Shown here piece by piece: positions 9,223 to 17,662 of a stretch of 64,000 bases of DNA. The stretch is from Pseudomonadota bacterium (GTDB lineage: Bacteria; Myxococcota_A; Polyangia; Haliangiales; Haliangiaceae). Every line of letters begins with the position of its first letter. Position 1 is the stretch's first letter. The notes under the pieces are model-generated. The model was not told the DNA's origin, did not search any database, and saw nothing but the letters and a program-made list of their open reading frames with translations. The position numbers were made by a program, and so were the translations under genes. The DNA lies in assembly GCA_022360315.1 (NCBI GenBank), contig JAKSDA010000065.1:124001-188000 (forward strand). The letters are read 5' to 3'.

Positions 9223-9816
9223 AGGGTTGCTCTTGGAGACGTCCCTCCGTACAGCGCGATTCAAAACAGTATTGTCAAGAAATTTCTGCCCATATTGTGC
9301 GAAAAACTACTGTACTTCGCTCCATTACCATACCCTCTACTACTTCTCTACTAACTTCAATGGAAGCGCGGACCAAAGGTAAGTTGCAAGTGTGATCGCG
9401 CCAGCTGACAAATATTTTCAACGCAGATCGCCTTTGTCTGGTCCAACTTGTCGACCAGCCGTAAATTGGCAATAAGGGCCTATTCCGCTTTGGAACCGTC
9501 AACATGTCAAGCGCGCAATGATGTCCTGGCCCGGATTATTGATCACGGCACCGTTGCGAGGTTGCAGCTGCCCGGGCAGGCACCGTTTAATGACCGGGCC
9601 AAAAGATAGCGTGCAGGCGTTCTTTGGCAAGGCTTCGTGGCACGTCATGCGAGCCGATTGGCGTTTGATTTCGAACAGATTTCATACAGGCCGGACCGAT
9701 AAAAAATTCAATGTCTGCCGAAACGGATGATCTCCGCGCTGCTCTGCCACCTTCCACGTCGGGCGAGCACTGTTTGCGAAGAGCCAATTTTCTGATTTTA
9801 GCGTAGGATATATTCT
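9223..9816. other. Intergenic region without a convincing gene
   Basis: This stretch separates divergent lolA and the barrel-protein gene. The first part (about 9265-9420) is AT-richer than its surroundings and probably holds promoters. The second holds one copy of the dispersed GTGAATAATCCGGG-type motif (9526-9550). Short open frames here show no family features. TAGGATATATTCT just before 9817 contains an AGGA Shine-Dalgarno. Confidence 0.5.
9526..9550 (-). repeat. Dispersed motif 2, copy a
   Basis: On the minus strand this reads TGCCGTGATCAATAATCCGGGCC, a variant of the motif ATGGCGTGGTGAATAATCCGGGCC also found at 26774, 36241 and 43619. All four lie outside genes. Confidence 0.5.
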
Positions 9817-11328
9817 ATGGACTGGACATTGTTTGAGGGTAGTAGTCAGGAGGCGCTGGGTCATGGTCAGGAGGCCTCGGGTAGATTGTCCGATCAGGCT
9901 AACGTCGAGGTGAGGCATGCGAGGCGGAGTTCATTCGGAGCGAGGCGGCGAAGCGGCCGATTATTCGCTCATCCGGTGTTCCTCCGGTCGGTCACATTGG
10001 TGGCAGCAGTATTTGGCCTACTGGTGGCCGCGCCCGGTGCCTGGGCGCAGCATTGGAGCATTCATGCAGTGGGCTCCGCGTCGACGTCGTTCACCGACAA
10101 TGTAGCCAACGATGCGGACGAGGAAGATCCCGAAGCTGCAATTACCAGCCAAATCACCCCGGCGGTGCTTTTCACCTTCGAGTCGCCGCGCACGATTCAC
10201 GTCGCCTCGCTCAGGATCAGCGCCACGCAGCATTTTTTTACCGATGACGTTCCGGAGCCGATCAGTGGCACGCTGACTCATGACAGTCTATTCCGAACCA
10301 GCCAGACCACCGAGCTTGGTCTTGGAGCCAATGCTGGACTGGGCCAGGTCAACACGTTGCTCGGTGAGGCAGGCGGAGAACAACAGCAGGCTCAACCGGA
10401 GGGTGATACAACCTTTCGCTCGGTGGGGTTGAATCAGAGATTTCGCTGGGATTTCACCAGTGACTGGTCATTCAATCAGGCGGCTACCGGGACCCAGGTT
10501 ATCACCGATCGCGGCGATAATGAGACAAGTGCTCGCAGCCTCGGCAATTCCCTGGGGCTCTCGCGTACCTGGGCCCGCACTGCGGCCGGGATCACCGGCA
10601 GCGTTGCGCTCATCGAGACTTCGATCGAGCCCGATGGGGCGGAGACTCTTCGCTTCACCAGCGGCCTGAGTTTGAACGTGCGCCGCGACCTCAATCCGCG
10701 TTGGTCGGCCAACGGCGAATTCGGTGTGGCCACTGTGACGACTCTCGAAGCGGACAACCCCGCTGAGGAAGGCACCGCAGCAACTCCGAGCGGTGCACTA
10801 TCGCTCAACTACTTTCGCCCCATCGGCAGCGTGATCGGCGTCTTCGGTGCCAGTGTGGGGCACAGAATCGCGCCCAATTTGTTTCTGGGCACAGTCACCA
10901 GAACCGGCAGCGGAGTGTTGAGAGCCAGTATTCCGCTGCCCTGGTTTCGCCGCGAACAGACGCTTATTACAGGGTTGAGCAGTACGCTCGGTTTGTCGAA
11001 ATCCTGGACAGTGGGAGCAGGAATGGATCAGGACGCTTCCTGGTATGTAGTGACAGCCGATGTGGCTGCGCGCTGGTCGCCGGCCGATGCGTGGGATGTG
11101 ACGCTGCGGTACCAGCTTATCAGTCAGAGCCTCGACGTTGTCGAGATGAACGCCCAGCAGGTACCGGCGGACTTTACGCGCAACACGATCATGCTCGTGG
11201 TTAGCGGAAGGTGGCCGACACGACAGGCAGCCGTGATACCGGACCGGCGAAACCTGCGCGTCGATCGCGCCAACGAGGAGATCTCCGACGACGGAGAGCT
11301 GTCGGACGGTCCCGGATCGCGGCGCTAG
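9817..11328 (+). CDS. Outer-membrane beta-barrel protein, unknown role
   Basis: 503 residues from ATG 9817. A classical signal peptide (SVTLVAAVFGLLVAAPGAWAQ) begins only near residue 58, after a basic stretch that coincides with a copy of dispersed element 1. GTG 9976 would give a normal-length signal; ATG 9817 has the better Shine-Dalgarno. The mature protein is made of alternating polar/hydrophobic strands such as LRFTSGLSLNVRRDL and DVTLRYQLISQSLDV, with a repeated pattern of simulated-density-like strands, as in surface-exposed outer-membrane barrels of the exopolysaccharide/OprB-like type. No catalytic motif is seen. It ends in a hydrophilic tail after VVSGRWP rather than an aromatic residue. 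No family assigned. Confidence 0.75.
   Translation: MDWTLFEGSSQEALGHGQEASGRLSDQANVEVRHARRSSFGARRRSGRLFAHPVFLRSVTLVAAVFGLLVAAPGAWAQHWSIHAVGSASTSFTDNVANDADEEDPEAAITSQITPAVLFTFESPRTIHVASLRISATQHFFTDDVPEPISGTLTHDSLFRTSQTTELGLGANAGLGQVNTLLGEAGGEQQQAQPEGDTTFRSVGLNQRFRWDFTSDWSFNQAATGTQVITDRGDNETSARSLGNSLGLSRTWARTAAGITGSVALIETSIEPDGAETLRFTSGLSLNVRRDLNPRWSANGEFGVATVTTLEADNPAEEGTAATPSGALSLNYFRPIGSVIGVFGASVGHRIAPNLFLGTVTRTGSGVLRASIPLPWFRREQTLITGLSSTLGLSKSWTVGAGMDQDASWYVVTADVAARWSPADAWDVTLRYQLISQSLDVVEMNAQQVPADFTRNTIMLVVSGRWPTRQAAVIPDRRNLRVDRANEEISDDGELSDGPGSRR
9913..9960 (+). repeat. Dispersed element 1, copy A (in frame, before a signal peptide)
   Basis: CATGCGAGGCGGAGTTCATTCGG and GCGAAGCGGCCGA match the element core (AATGCGAAGCGGAGTTCAT, then CGGCCG). 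In the barrel-protein frame it encodes the Arg/Ser-rich run RHARRSSFGARRRSGRL just before the signal peptide. Confidence 0.55.
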
Positions 11329-11540
11329 CGACGTTCGGGAAAAATTCCGAACGCCGCTGCCATTATTGGGCAAAGCCCTCCGGCGGAGTCCCGCCGGGCG
11401 CCCCATGTGCTAGTACAAGGTTCCGGCAATGGGTGTCCGGGCAGGGTCCATCGGCGGGCTGGTCGAGTCTAACCGGGCAGAACTTTCCCGGGGGATGACA
11501 TCTCTGGCCGCGCGCGGGCATTCGAGCTACGCTTAGCAGC
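11329..11540. other. Intergenic region with hairpin and dispersed motif 3
   Basis: It contains a short GC hairpin (CCGGCGG-agtc-CCGCCGG, 11380-11397) that may end the barrel transcript, and an 18-bp motif CCATCGGCGGGCTGGTCG (11448-11465) repeated exactly at 41031-41048, also between genes. No coding sequence seen. Confidence 0.45.
11448..11465 (+). repeat. Dispersed motif 3, copy a
   Basis: CCATCGGCGGGCTGGTCG, identical over 18 bases to 41031-41048. The flanks differ. Confidence 0.45.
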
Positions 11541-12275
11541 ATGGTACACAGCCCCGCCGGCACGCTGAGTGAAGCAGACATTGTGTCACGCGCCCGCATC
11601 ATGTTGGTCATCAGCGTGGTTGCCACGATTCTTCTGTACACGATCCCCCAGCTTCATATTGTCGCGTACCCGCTGCTCCTGGTCTCCACGCTGGTCCACG
11701 AACTCGGCCATGGAGTTGCCGCTCTGCTCGCCGGCGGGGAGTTTGCCAGGTTCGAAATGTTCTCCGACGGTTCGGGCGTGGCCTATGTTGGCGGCTTGAG
11801 CCGCCTGGGTCATGCATTCAGCTCGGCCGGCGGTCTGGTCGGCCCGGCAGTGGGAGCCGCATTGTGCTTTGCATTCGCCCGTCGCACCTCGACTGCGCGC
11901 TATTGCCTGGCGGCTATCGGCATTCTTTTGCTGATCGCCGAACTCGCCGTGGTCAGAAACGTTTACGGCTGGATCTTCGTCGGCATATTCGCCGCCATCT
12001 GTCTTTCGATCGCTCTGTATGGCGGTGGCCAGATCGTCCAGCTCAGCCTGGTTTTTCTGGCCGTGCAGCTCGCGCTCAGCGTGTACTCTCGTGGCGACTA
12101 TCTCTTCACCGACAAGGCGGTTACCGCCGTGGGCACGTCGACGTCCGATTCGGCGGCGATTGCCGAGGCCATGGGCTTTGGCTCGTACTGGTTTTGGGGC
12201 GCGGTGTGCGCCGCGTTCTCGGTGGTGGTTCTGATCGGCGGCAGCTGGTACTACCTGCGCGGCCGCTCTCGCTGA
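11541..12275 (+). CDS. M50 (M50B-like) membrane metalloprotease family protein
   Basis: 244 residues, almost wholly membrane-embedded with about six hydrophobic segments. The zinc motif HELGHGVAALLAGG sits in the third segment (about 52-65), preceded by LLLVSTLV. The downstream conserved Asp expected in M50 enzymes could be in SRGDYLFTDKA. GGLVGPAVGAAL after the zinc motif is typical of the M50B branch. Family members act as site-2-type intramembrane proteases, but many M50B proteins have no known substrate. It starts a rightward run of three closely spaced genes: the small protein 23 bases on, then the KAP-LRR NTPase 46 bases after that. This suggests an operon. Confidence 0.8.
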   Translation: MVHSPAGTLSEADIVSRARIMLVISVVATILLYTIPQLHIVAYPLLLVSTLVHELGHGVAALLAGGEFARFEMFSDGSGVAYVGGLSRLGHAFSSAGGLVGPAVGAALCFAFARRTSTARYCLAAIGILLLIAELAVVRNVYGWIFVGIFAAICLSIALYGGGQIVQLSLVFLAVQLALSVYSRGDYLFTDKAVTAVGTSTSDSAAIAEAMGFGSYWFWGAVCAAFSVVVLIGGSWYYLRGRSR

Positions 12276-12298
12276 AACCGACTGGTGGGGCGACGCAC

Positions 12299-12628
12299 AT
12301 GAGCCAGCCTCGTCGTGACGCCGGGCTCCATCCCACCGCGGGAGCTCGCTTTTTACTCGAACGCCAGAGTGAATCCGACGGCCACGAGGGCGCGGTTTAC
12401 CGCGCGGTCATCTACACCCCCGACGATCACTTCGAGTACCGCGCCGAGATGACCCTCGCCGGTGAATGGCAACTCGTTGTACGTGACACACCGGCCGGTC
12501 ATGAGCTGGAAAACAAGCTCGGTATCATCGCCAAGCTGGTCGCCCGCTCGGCCAAAAGGAAGCTGGCCGACGATCTGCCACCCTGGCCCCATCGCGTCCT
12601 GCGCTGGCGCGGGCCCGGCCGGGGTTAG
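12299..12628 (+). CDS. Small conserved-looking protein, unknown function
   Basis: 109 residues from ATG 12299. No signal peptide or membrane segment. The body VYRAVIYTPDDHFEYRAEM and MTLAGEWQLVVRDTPAG looks like a small antiparallel beta sheet, followed by a helix (ELENKLGIIAKLVARSAKRK) and the C-terminal DDLPPWPHRVLRWRGPGRG. I do not recognise the family. It lies between the M50 protease and the KAP-LRR gene with short gaps on both sides, so it is probably part of the same transcript. Codon use matches its neighbours, which supports it being real. Confidence 0.65.
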   Translation: MSQPRRDAGLHPTAGARFLLERQSESDGHEGAVYRAVIYTPDDHFEYRAEMTLAGEWQLVVRDTPAGHELENKLGIIAKLVARSAKRKLADDLPPWPHRVLRWRGPGRG

Positions 12629-12674
12629 CCCGGGCCAGAGCCGGTCTCGAAAATCGGACCGAGACATCCGCACG

Positions 12675-14951
12675 ATGGCGAAAAAACTGAGAACACTGCG
12701 AGAAATCGAACGCGACGAGCTGGCCCTACAACCGCCCCGCATGCGCATCTTGAACGACCGACCCCTGGCCGCCGCCGAGGCCCATCAGGACAGTCTTCGC
12801 CTGGCTACCAAGCTGGCTCCGGTGTATGACATCTTGCGTCACCCGGAGACCGAGACTCCACTGGCCGTGGCCATTTACGGCGATTGGGGGACGGGTAAGA
12901 CCTCGGCCATGCAATGGTTGGAAGGCCTGCTCATCGAGTGGAACAAACGCGGCGAGCATGGCAAAAAGGGAGTGGCCGGCAAGATCGTCCGCCCGGTGTG
13001 GTTCTACCCCTGGAAGTACCACAAAAAAGAGGACGTCTGGCGGGGTCTCATCGCCGAGGTCATCCTGGCCAGCATCGATGTCCGTGGAGCCACGGTCGAG
13101 CGCATCAAGACAGCATTCAAACAGTTTGGACTGTTTCTCGGCCGCAGCTTTCTTCACGCCCTGTCGAGCTTGAGGTTGGTCGAGGGAGTCGACGCGCGCT
13201 CACTGCAGGGGTTTTACGACGAGTATCGCCGGGCTACTCACCCCGAGGCCGGGTATCTCAATGAGTTCGAGTCCACCCTGGGCCGATGGATTCGCGACAC
13301 CATCAGCGATGCCGATGAGCGCATGGTCGTCTTCATCGACGATCTCGACCGCTGTCTGCCCGAAGTCGCTCTGCAAGTGCTCGAGGCGCTCAAGCTCTAT
13401 CTGAATATCGATGATCTCATCTTTGTGGTCGGTGTCGACCGCACGGTGATCGACCAGCTGATCCAGAAGCTATACGGCGATCTTGGCCTGGATAGACAGA
13501 AAAGCCGCAAATATCTGGCCAAGATGTTTCAGATCGAGGTCGCCATTGGGCCCACCGACCGGCTGGCCGAGGAGTTCTTGGACGAGCAACTCGCAGTGAT
13601 GAGCCAACACGACGAAGAGTATTGGACCAGCCAACTCACCGGCGACGAACGCGATTTGTTCCGCCTCGTGGTCCTCCGTCTGGCTCAACGAAATCCGCGC
13701 GAAATCAAGCGAATGCTCAACAGCGCCCTCATCCACGGTGCCGGTGTACTCCACTTCAAAGAAAAACGATTCAGTTTTGCCCAGGGAATGCAGGTTTTTT
13801 TGGTCCGCCGGGTCCTCGACGAGCGCTACACCATGGGGCTCAGTGTGGATACCAAGGCCGGTATGGAGTTTTTTCACCGCTGGTCTCACATTGTGCGCGG
13901 GGGCGCGGCCGTCACTGTGCAGCATCCCGAGGATCTGGCCAGGCGTCTGGCTGGCCAAGGCGATTCCGGCGCGGATGCCACCGACGCCGAACTGTCCGAC
14001 GATCTCGGCGTTCTTCACCGGGACGGCAGACAGGCGCCCGAGACCCCATACGCCCAGCTTTTGACCGAAAGGCGTTTTGCCAGACTCCGCCGTCTGCTCG
14101 CAGATCGCGACCTCGGCGAACTCATGCGTGTGGAGTATCCCGCCGACACCAGAGCACTGGCCGAGAGCTACGTACAGGATCTTCCCCAGGGCCTCATTCG
14201 CGAGGCCATTGCTCGCCAGCGCCGCAAATCGCCGGTCGAGCTCACTGCTGCCGATTACGAATTGGTCTTTCAGCTCGACCTCGAAGGCGCCGAGATCGTG
14301 GACATCTCACCACTACAGGCACTGACCGCACTGCGCGATCTCGATCTCTCGTTCACGCAGGTCGCCGATCTGTCCCCGCTGGCCGGTTTGACCGGACTGG
14401 AGTCGCTTTCTCTGACCAATACGCCGGCAGCCGAACTCGGGCCACTTCGCCACCTCGACGTCCTGCAATCGCTATCGCTGGCCAACACCCGGGTTGGCGA
14501 CATCGGAGCCCTGCACCATCTCAGCTATCTCAGTTCGCTCAACCTACGTGGTACGCGCATCGGAAACATCGACGCATTGCGCGGACTGGCTGGATTGCGA
14601 TCGCTGTCTCTGGCCAATACAGACGTGACTGATCTCGAACCGCTCCAGCTTCTCACGTCGCTGCAGTCGCTTTCGCTGGTAAACCTTCGCGTCGCCGATC
14701 TCGCGCCAATCGAAAAACTCACTGAACTGCGTTATCTGTACCTGTCCCATACTGATGTCGCCGACCTGTCACCACTGGCTGGATTCATCCACCTGCAGTC
14801 CCTGTCGCTGATCCATACGCCCATTACCGACCTCACTGCACTCCATCAACTCAGAGAGCTGCAGTTCGTCGATATGCAGGGCATTGCAGCGACCGATAAG
14901 GCCATCGAAGAGTTCGCTCAGCAGTTGCCCAATGTCGAGATTCGCCGCTGA
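12675..14951 (+). CDS. KAP-family P-loop NTPase fused to leucine-rich repeats
   Basis: 758 residues from ATG 12675. The KAP NTPase domain (about 35-420) has Walker A GDWGTGKT (69-76) and Walker B MVVFIDDLDRC (about 217-227), with the typical KAP follow-up LYLNIDDLIFVVGVDR and IEVAIGPTD. I see no transmembrane insert, unlike many KAP proteins. From about residue 535 come nine leucine-rich repeats of exactly 22 residues, pattern VADLSPLAGLTGLESLSLTNT, ending in QLPNVEIRR. KAP NTPases include phage-exclusion proteins such as PifA; NTPase plus LRR recalls NLR immune sensors. A sensing or defence role is inference. It is last in a probable operon behind the M50 protease and the 109-residue protein. 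Confidence 0.85.
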   Translation: MAKKLRTLREIERDELALQPPRMRILNDRPLAAAEAHQDSLRLATKLAPVYDILRHPETETPLAVAIYGDWGTGKTSAMQWLEGLLIEWNKRGEHGKKGVAGKIVRPVWFYPWKYHKKEDVWRGLIAEVILASIDVRGATVERIKTAFKQFGLFLGRSFLHALSSLRLVEGVDARSLQGFYDEYRRATHPEAGYLNEFESTLGRWIRDTISDADERMVVFIDDLDRCLPEVALQVLEALKLYLNIDDLIFVVGVDRTVIDQLIQKLYGDLGLDRQKSRKYLAKMFQIEVAIGPTDRLAEEFLDEQLAVMSQHDEEYWTSQLTGDERDLFRLVVLRLAQRNPREIKRMLNSALIHGAGVLHFKEKRFSFAQGMQVFLVRRVLDERYTMGLSVDTKAGMEFFHRWSHIVRGGAAVTVQHPEDLARRLAGQGDSGADATDAELSDDLGVLHRDGRQAPETPYAQLLTERRFARLRRLLADRDLGELMRVEYPADTRALAESYVQDLPQGLIREAIARQRRKSPVELTAADYELVFQLDLEGAEIVDISPLQALTALRDLDLSFTQVADLSPLAGLTGLESLSLTNTPAAELGPLRHLDVLQSLSLANTRVGDIGALHHLSYLSSLNLRGTRIGNIDALRGLAGLRSLSLANTDVTDLEPLQLLTSLQSLSLVNLRVADLAPIEKLTELRYLYLSHTDVADLSPLAGFIHLQSLSLIHTPITDLTALHQLRELQFVDMQGIAATDKAIEEFAQQLPNVEIRR

Positions 14952-15384
14952 GACCCGGCAGTATCCGATCTCGCCGGAGCCCAGCCCATAGCTAACCCGA
15001 TCGTACCATCATTATTTTTATATTTTCAGTATTTTAGACTCCACAGCAAATGGAGCCCGGCGGGCGAACGAAAGTGGCTACACCGCAGGCACAAATTTTG
15101 CGAATGCAGGCACAAATTTTGCGTACCTTATTCGATCTCCAAGAGTCTGGCATTTCTTCAGGTATTTGAAGATGTTCTATCGCTTTACGGTGGAGCATTG
15201 CGTTACAGTCCGGCCAGTTCTTATCGAAGTGACCTCTCGGACGATTCATTCGCTTTTGCTTTTGCAGCTGTTGAAAGGAGCTGCACTGGGTGGTATTGCA
15301 CGCTCGAGTGAGTGTTGCTGTTCGTAGACCTCAACCAGCACGTTTTCGCAGTGCTCTTGCAAGCAAGTAAGTAGACCGGACAAG
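14952..15384. other. 433-base gap; probable long leader of the RRM gene
   Basis: No convincing gene. It contains an AT-rich run (about 15010-15040), an 18-base unit GCAGGCACAAATTTTGCG present twice in tandem (15085-15102 and 15106-15123), and a stretch before the RRM start that may be a long untranslated leader, common for cold-induced RNA-binding proteins. A 71-codon minus frame over the repeat shows no family features. Confidence 0.5.
15085..15123. repeat. Tandem duplication of a 21-base unit
   Basis: GCAGGCACAAATTTTGCG occurs at 15085-15102 and 15106-15123, separated by AAT, so the unit is 21 bases. Non-coding and local. Confidence 0.7.
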
Positions 15385-15792
15385 ATGGCAAAGAAACTCT
15401 ATGTAGGCAACCTGGCCTACCACACGACCGAAGACACTCTCACGGCGGCGTTCGAGCAGGACGGCCGGCAGGTAACCAGAGTAAACATCGTGACAGACCG
15501 TGATACTGGTCGCTCGCGCGGATTTGCCTTCGTCGAAATGGCGACTGAAGATGATGCGAGGGCAGCGATCGAGGCTATGGACGGCATGGAGCTAGATGGC
15601 CGTTCACTTCGCGTAAACGAGGCTGAGGAACGTCGCCCGCGCGGTGGCGGTGGCGGTGGTGGTTTCGGCGGCGGCGGCGGCGGCGGTGGCGGATTTGGAG
15701 GTAAACCGGGTGGGGGAGGCCGGCGCGGTGGCGGCGGTGGCCGGCGTGGCGGTGGCGGCGGTCGGCGTGGCGGCGGTGGAAGACGCGGCTGA
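15385..15792 (+). CDS. RNA-binding protein, single RRM with Gly/Arg-rich tail
   Basis: 135 residues. One RRM (about 3-82) has RNP2 LYVGNL and RNP1 RGFAFVEM, so single-stranded RNA binding is expected. The tail (84-135) is almost pure Gly/Arg, with repeated RRGGGGG blocks, like the RGG tails of eukaryotic and cyanobacterial glycine-rich RNA-binding proteins. Bacterial members are often cold-induced RNA chaperones; myxobacteria carry several. It stands alone behind a 433-base gap, so it is probably monocistronic with its own promoter. The repetitive tail DNA (15641-15790) is GC-extreme and prone to length change. Confidence 0.92.
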   Translation: MAKKLYVGNLAYHTTEDTLTAAFEQDGRQVTRVNIVTDRDTGRSRGFAFVEMATEDDARAAIEAMDGMELDGRSLRVNEAEERRPRGGGGGGGFGGGGGGGGGFGGKPGGGGRRGGGGGRRGGGGGRRGGGGRRG

Positions 15793-16087
15793 GGATAGAG
15801 GATACATAACGTAGAGCGTATTTCACAGCAGCTCTTGTACGGCCTGCCGACAGGCATTGAGGGCTGTATAACCATTACTCGTACGTGCAGCCAGTATGAG
15901 CAGTGGCCTGGTACATGGCCGAGCTTCCGCCATAGCAGACCACGACAGCGGTGACCACTACCTGACTGAAACTCGTGCCAGATTATTGACTGCGAGTTCA
16001 AAGCGGGCGGCCTCTCCTGTTGAACCGAAGGTCGCATATACAATCGGCTGGTCCTGATCGAGCCGCCCGGCTCACCGCGACCTGGTA
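15793..16087. other. Gap between the RRM gene and the flippase-like gene
   Basis: 295 bases between convergent stops. No coding sequence or strong terminator seen; only a small GC hairpin near 15841-15855 (GCCTGC-cga-CAGGC). Confidence 0.35.
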
Positions 16088-17071
16088 CTACGGGGGAGCC
16101 TGAGTAGAGGTTTCGTCGAGTGCACGCTGCGCAGCGGGCGCGACCCGGCGCAGGATGGCCAGGGCGATCAGACCGAGCACGACGGCGAACCACAGCGTGG
16201 CCAGACGAGTCAATATGGTGGCAGCAACGGCAGTCGGCTGGTCCACGCCTCGCGACGACTGGACCAAAAACAGCGTCATGGTCGCCTCGGTGACCAGCAG
16301 ACCACCGGGCAGAAAGGACAGAGCTCCAGCCATAGTCGTGGCTGCATAGATCAACATGGCCAGCTCGATCGGGACGTCGGTGCCGGGAAACGCCGCCAAG
16401 ATGACCGCAAAACCGATGCACTCGGCCAGCCAGGCGATCACGCCAAGACCGGTTCCCCAGGCCAGTGGTCGCGGCCGGACCAGCTCGGCCAGACCGTCGT
16501 AGAACAGGCGTACCTTGGCGCCAATCCGCACCAGTGGGCCGAGACGGGCGATCAGGTTGATCGCGCCGTGCGCCGCTGGAGGCCAGGCCAGGACGAAGAG
16601 GCCGGCACTGATGATCACCGCACCGGTGATGACGAGACTCCGGGCCATGCCGTAGAGCGCCACTCCGGCCAGGGCGAGGACCAGAAGAGCGAGCAGGTCG
16701 GTAACCCGTTCGGCTACCACGACTGGCGCGCTCCTGGTCATGGCCACACCGTGGCTCGCGCGCAAAAGATAACTCTTTATGAGTTCGCCCAGCTTGCCCG
16801 GCGTGATCGACAGGGCAAATCCAGACAAAAACGTCAACACGCTGATGGCCGCTGGTACCGAGATGTTGCGCGAGGCCAGATAAGCGCTCCAGCGCGCGAA
16901 TCGCACAGCGTAGTTGGTCATGGCCAGACCGCACGCCGCGCCGAAGGCCCACCAGGAGAAGCCGGCCAGACGCTCGGACAGCTCGCTGACATCAGCGTAG
17001 ATCGAGAACCCGGCAAACACGGCCACGCCGGCCAATACGACCACGATGATCTGCCGCGACGCACGAGTCAC
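16088..17071 (-). CDS. Flippase-like membrane protein (LPG synthase TM domain / UPF0104)
   Basis: 327 residues starting at GTG 17071, with about eight membrane segments. The family signature is visible: FARWSAYLASRNISV, GFALSITPGKLGELIKSYLL, VVAERVTDLLALLVLALAG and GGLLVTEATMTLFLV. Related proteins are the membrane half of lysylphosphatidylglycerol synthase (MprF) or flippases for polyprenyl-linked sugars and lipids. There is no aminoacyl-transferase domain, so lipid or glycan export is more likely than synthesis. It is divergent from the small lipoprotein gene at 17166. Substrate not predictable. Confidence 0.85.
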   Translation of the reverse strand: MTRASRQIIVVVLAGVAVFAGFSIYADVSELSERLAGFSWWAFGAACGLAMTNYAVRFARWSAYLASRNISVPAAISVLTFLSGFALSITPGKLGELIKSYLLRASHGVAMTRSAPVVVAERVTDLLALLVLALAGVALYGMARSLVITGAVIISAGLFVLAWPPAAHGAINLIARLGPLVRIGAKVRLFYDGLAELVRPRPLAWGTGLGVIAWLAECIGFAVILAAFPGTDVPIELAMLIYAATTMAGALSFLPGGLLVTEATMTLFLVQSSRGVDQPTAVAATILTRLATLWFAVVLGLIALAILRRVAPAAQRALDETSTQAPP

Positions 17072-17165
17072 GGCGGCTTTCTAACACGAAATAACCCCGC
17101 ATTCTGGCTCTTGGTTTCTGTCCTGCATGCGGAATCATGCCCTGGTATGATGCGTTATCGCAGTT

Positions 17166-17639
17166 GTGCAGCGTTCAGCGAGACAGCATCGAACAATCCG
17201 GGTGCCGTACAGAAGACATGCCGGCAGCGTTTTGGTCTGTGTCGCAGTTCTGGCCGGGTGCGCCGATAAACCGCGGCCGCAAGCGATTGGCCCGACACAG
17301 CCGCCCGGATATGTACTGCCAGCGATTGCGGCCAAGGCGGTTGATTTTCGCGGAACGTGCAGTTGGGGTCGCGCCCCTGGAAAGAGCGATCGCTATCAGA
17401 TCCGACTGCGTGCCCGCACCACTCCGAGCGGCACGGTATTGGTGTGGGCCAGTGCATTCTTCGATCTCACAGACAACTCCAATGTCCTGGGTGAGCTTCC
17501 CGCTGGAAACGTCGCCATGGGCGACGGGCCGGTTTATGACCACCAAAACAGACGCAAGGGGTACGCGATTTTGGTGCGCGGGTACGCCGGTCGAGTGTGC
17601 CGCGGTTACGTGACCGAAACTTCTGTACAGACAGAATGA
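17166..17639 (+). CDS. Small putative lipoprotein, unknown function
   Basis: 157 residues from ATG 17166; GTG 17202 would shorten it to 145 with a better signal. The signal core SVLVCVAVLAGC ends in a lipobox Cys (about residue 32), so an outer-membrane lipoprotein is likely. The mature part is beta-rich: YQIRLRARTTPSGTVLVWASAFFD and AILVRGYAGRVCRGYVTE, with two further Cys (in GTCSW and RVCRGY) that could pair. No family recognised. It converges on the upstream-facing citrate synthase gene with 23 bases between the stops. Confidence 0.6.
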   Translation: MQRSARQHRTIRVPYRRHAGSVLVCVAVLAGCADKPRPQAIGPTQPPGYVLPAIAAKAVDFRGTCSWGRAPGKSDRYQIRLRARTTPSGTVLVWASAFFDLTDNSNVLGELPAGNVAMGDGPVYDHQNRRKGYAILVRGYAGRVCRGYVTETSVQTE

Positions 17640-17662
17640 ACGGATGAGCCTGGCCGTGTTGC

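Noticed and set aside
15034..15249. 71-codon minus-strand frame in the gap before the RRM gene
   Set aside because: It spans the 21-base tandem duplication, repeats KICAC only because of it, and shows no family signature or Shine-Dalgarno.
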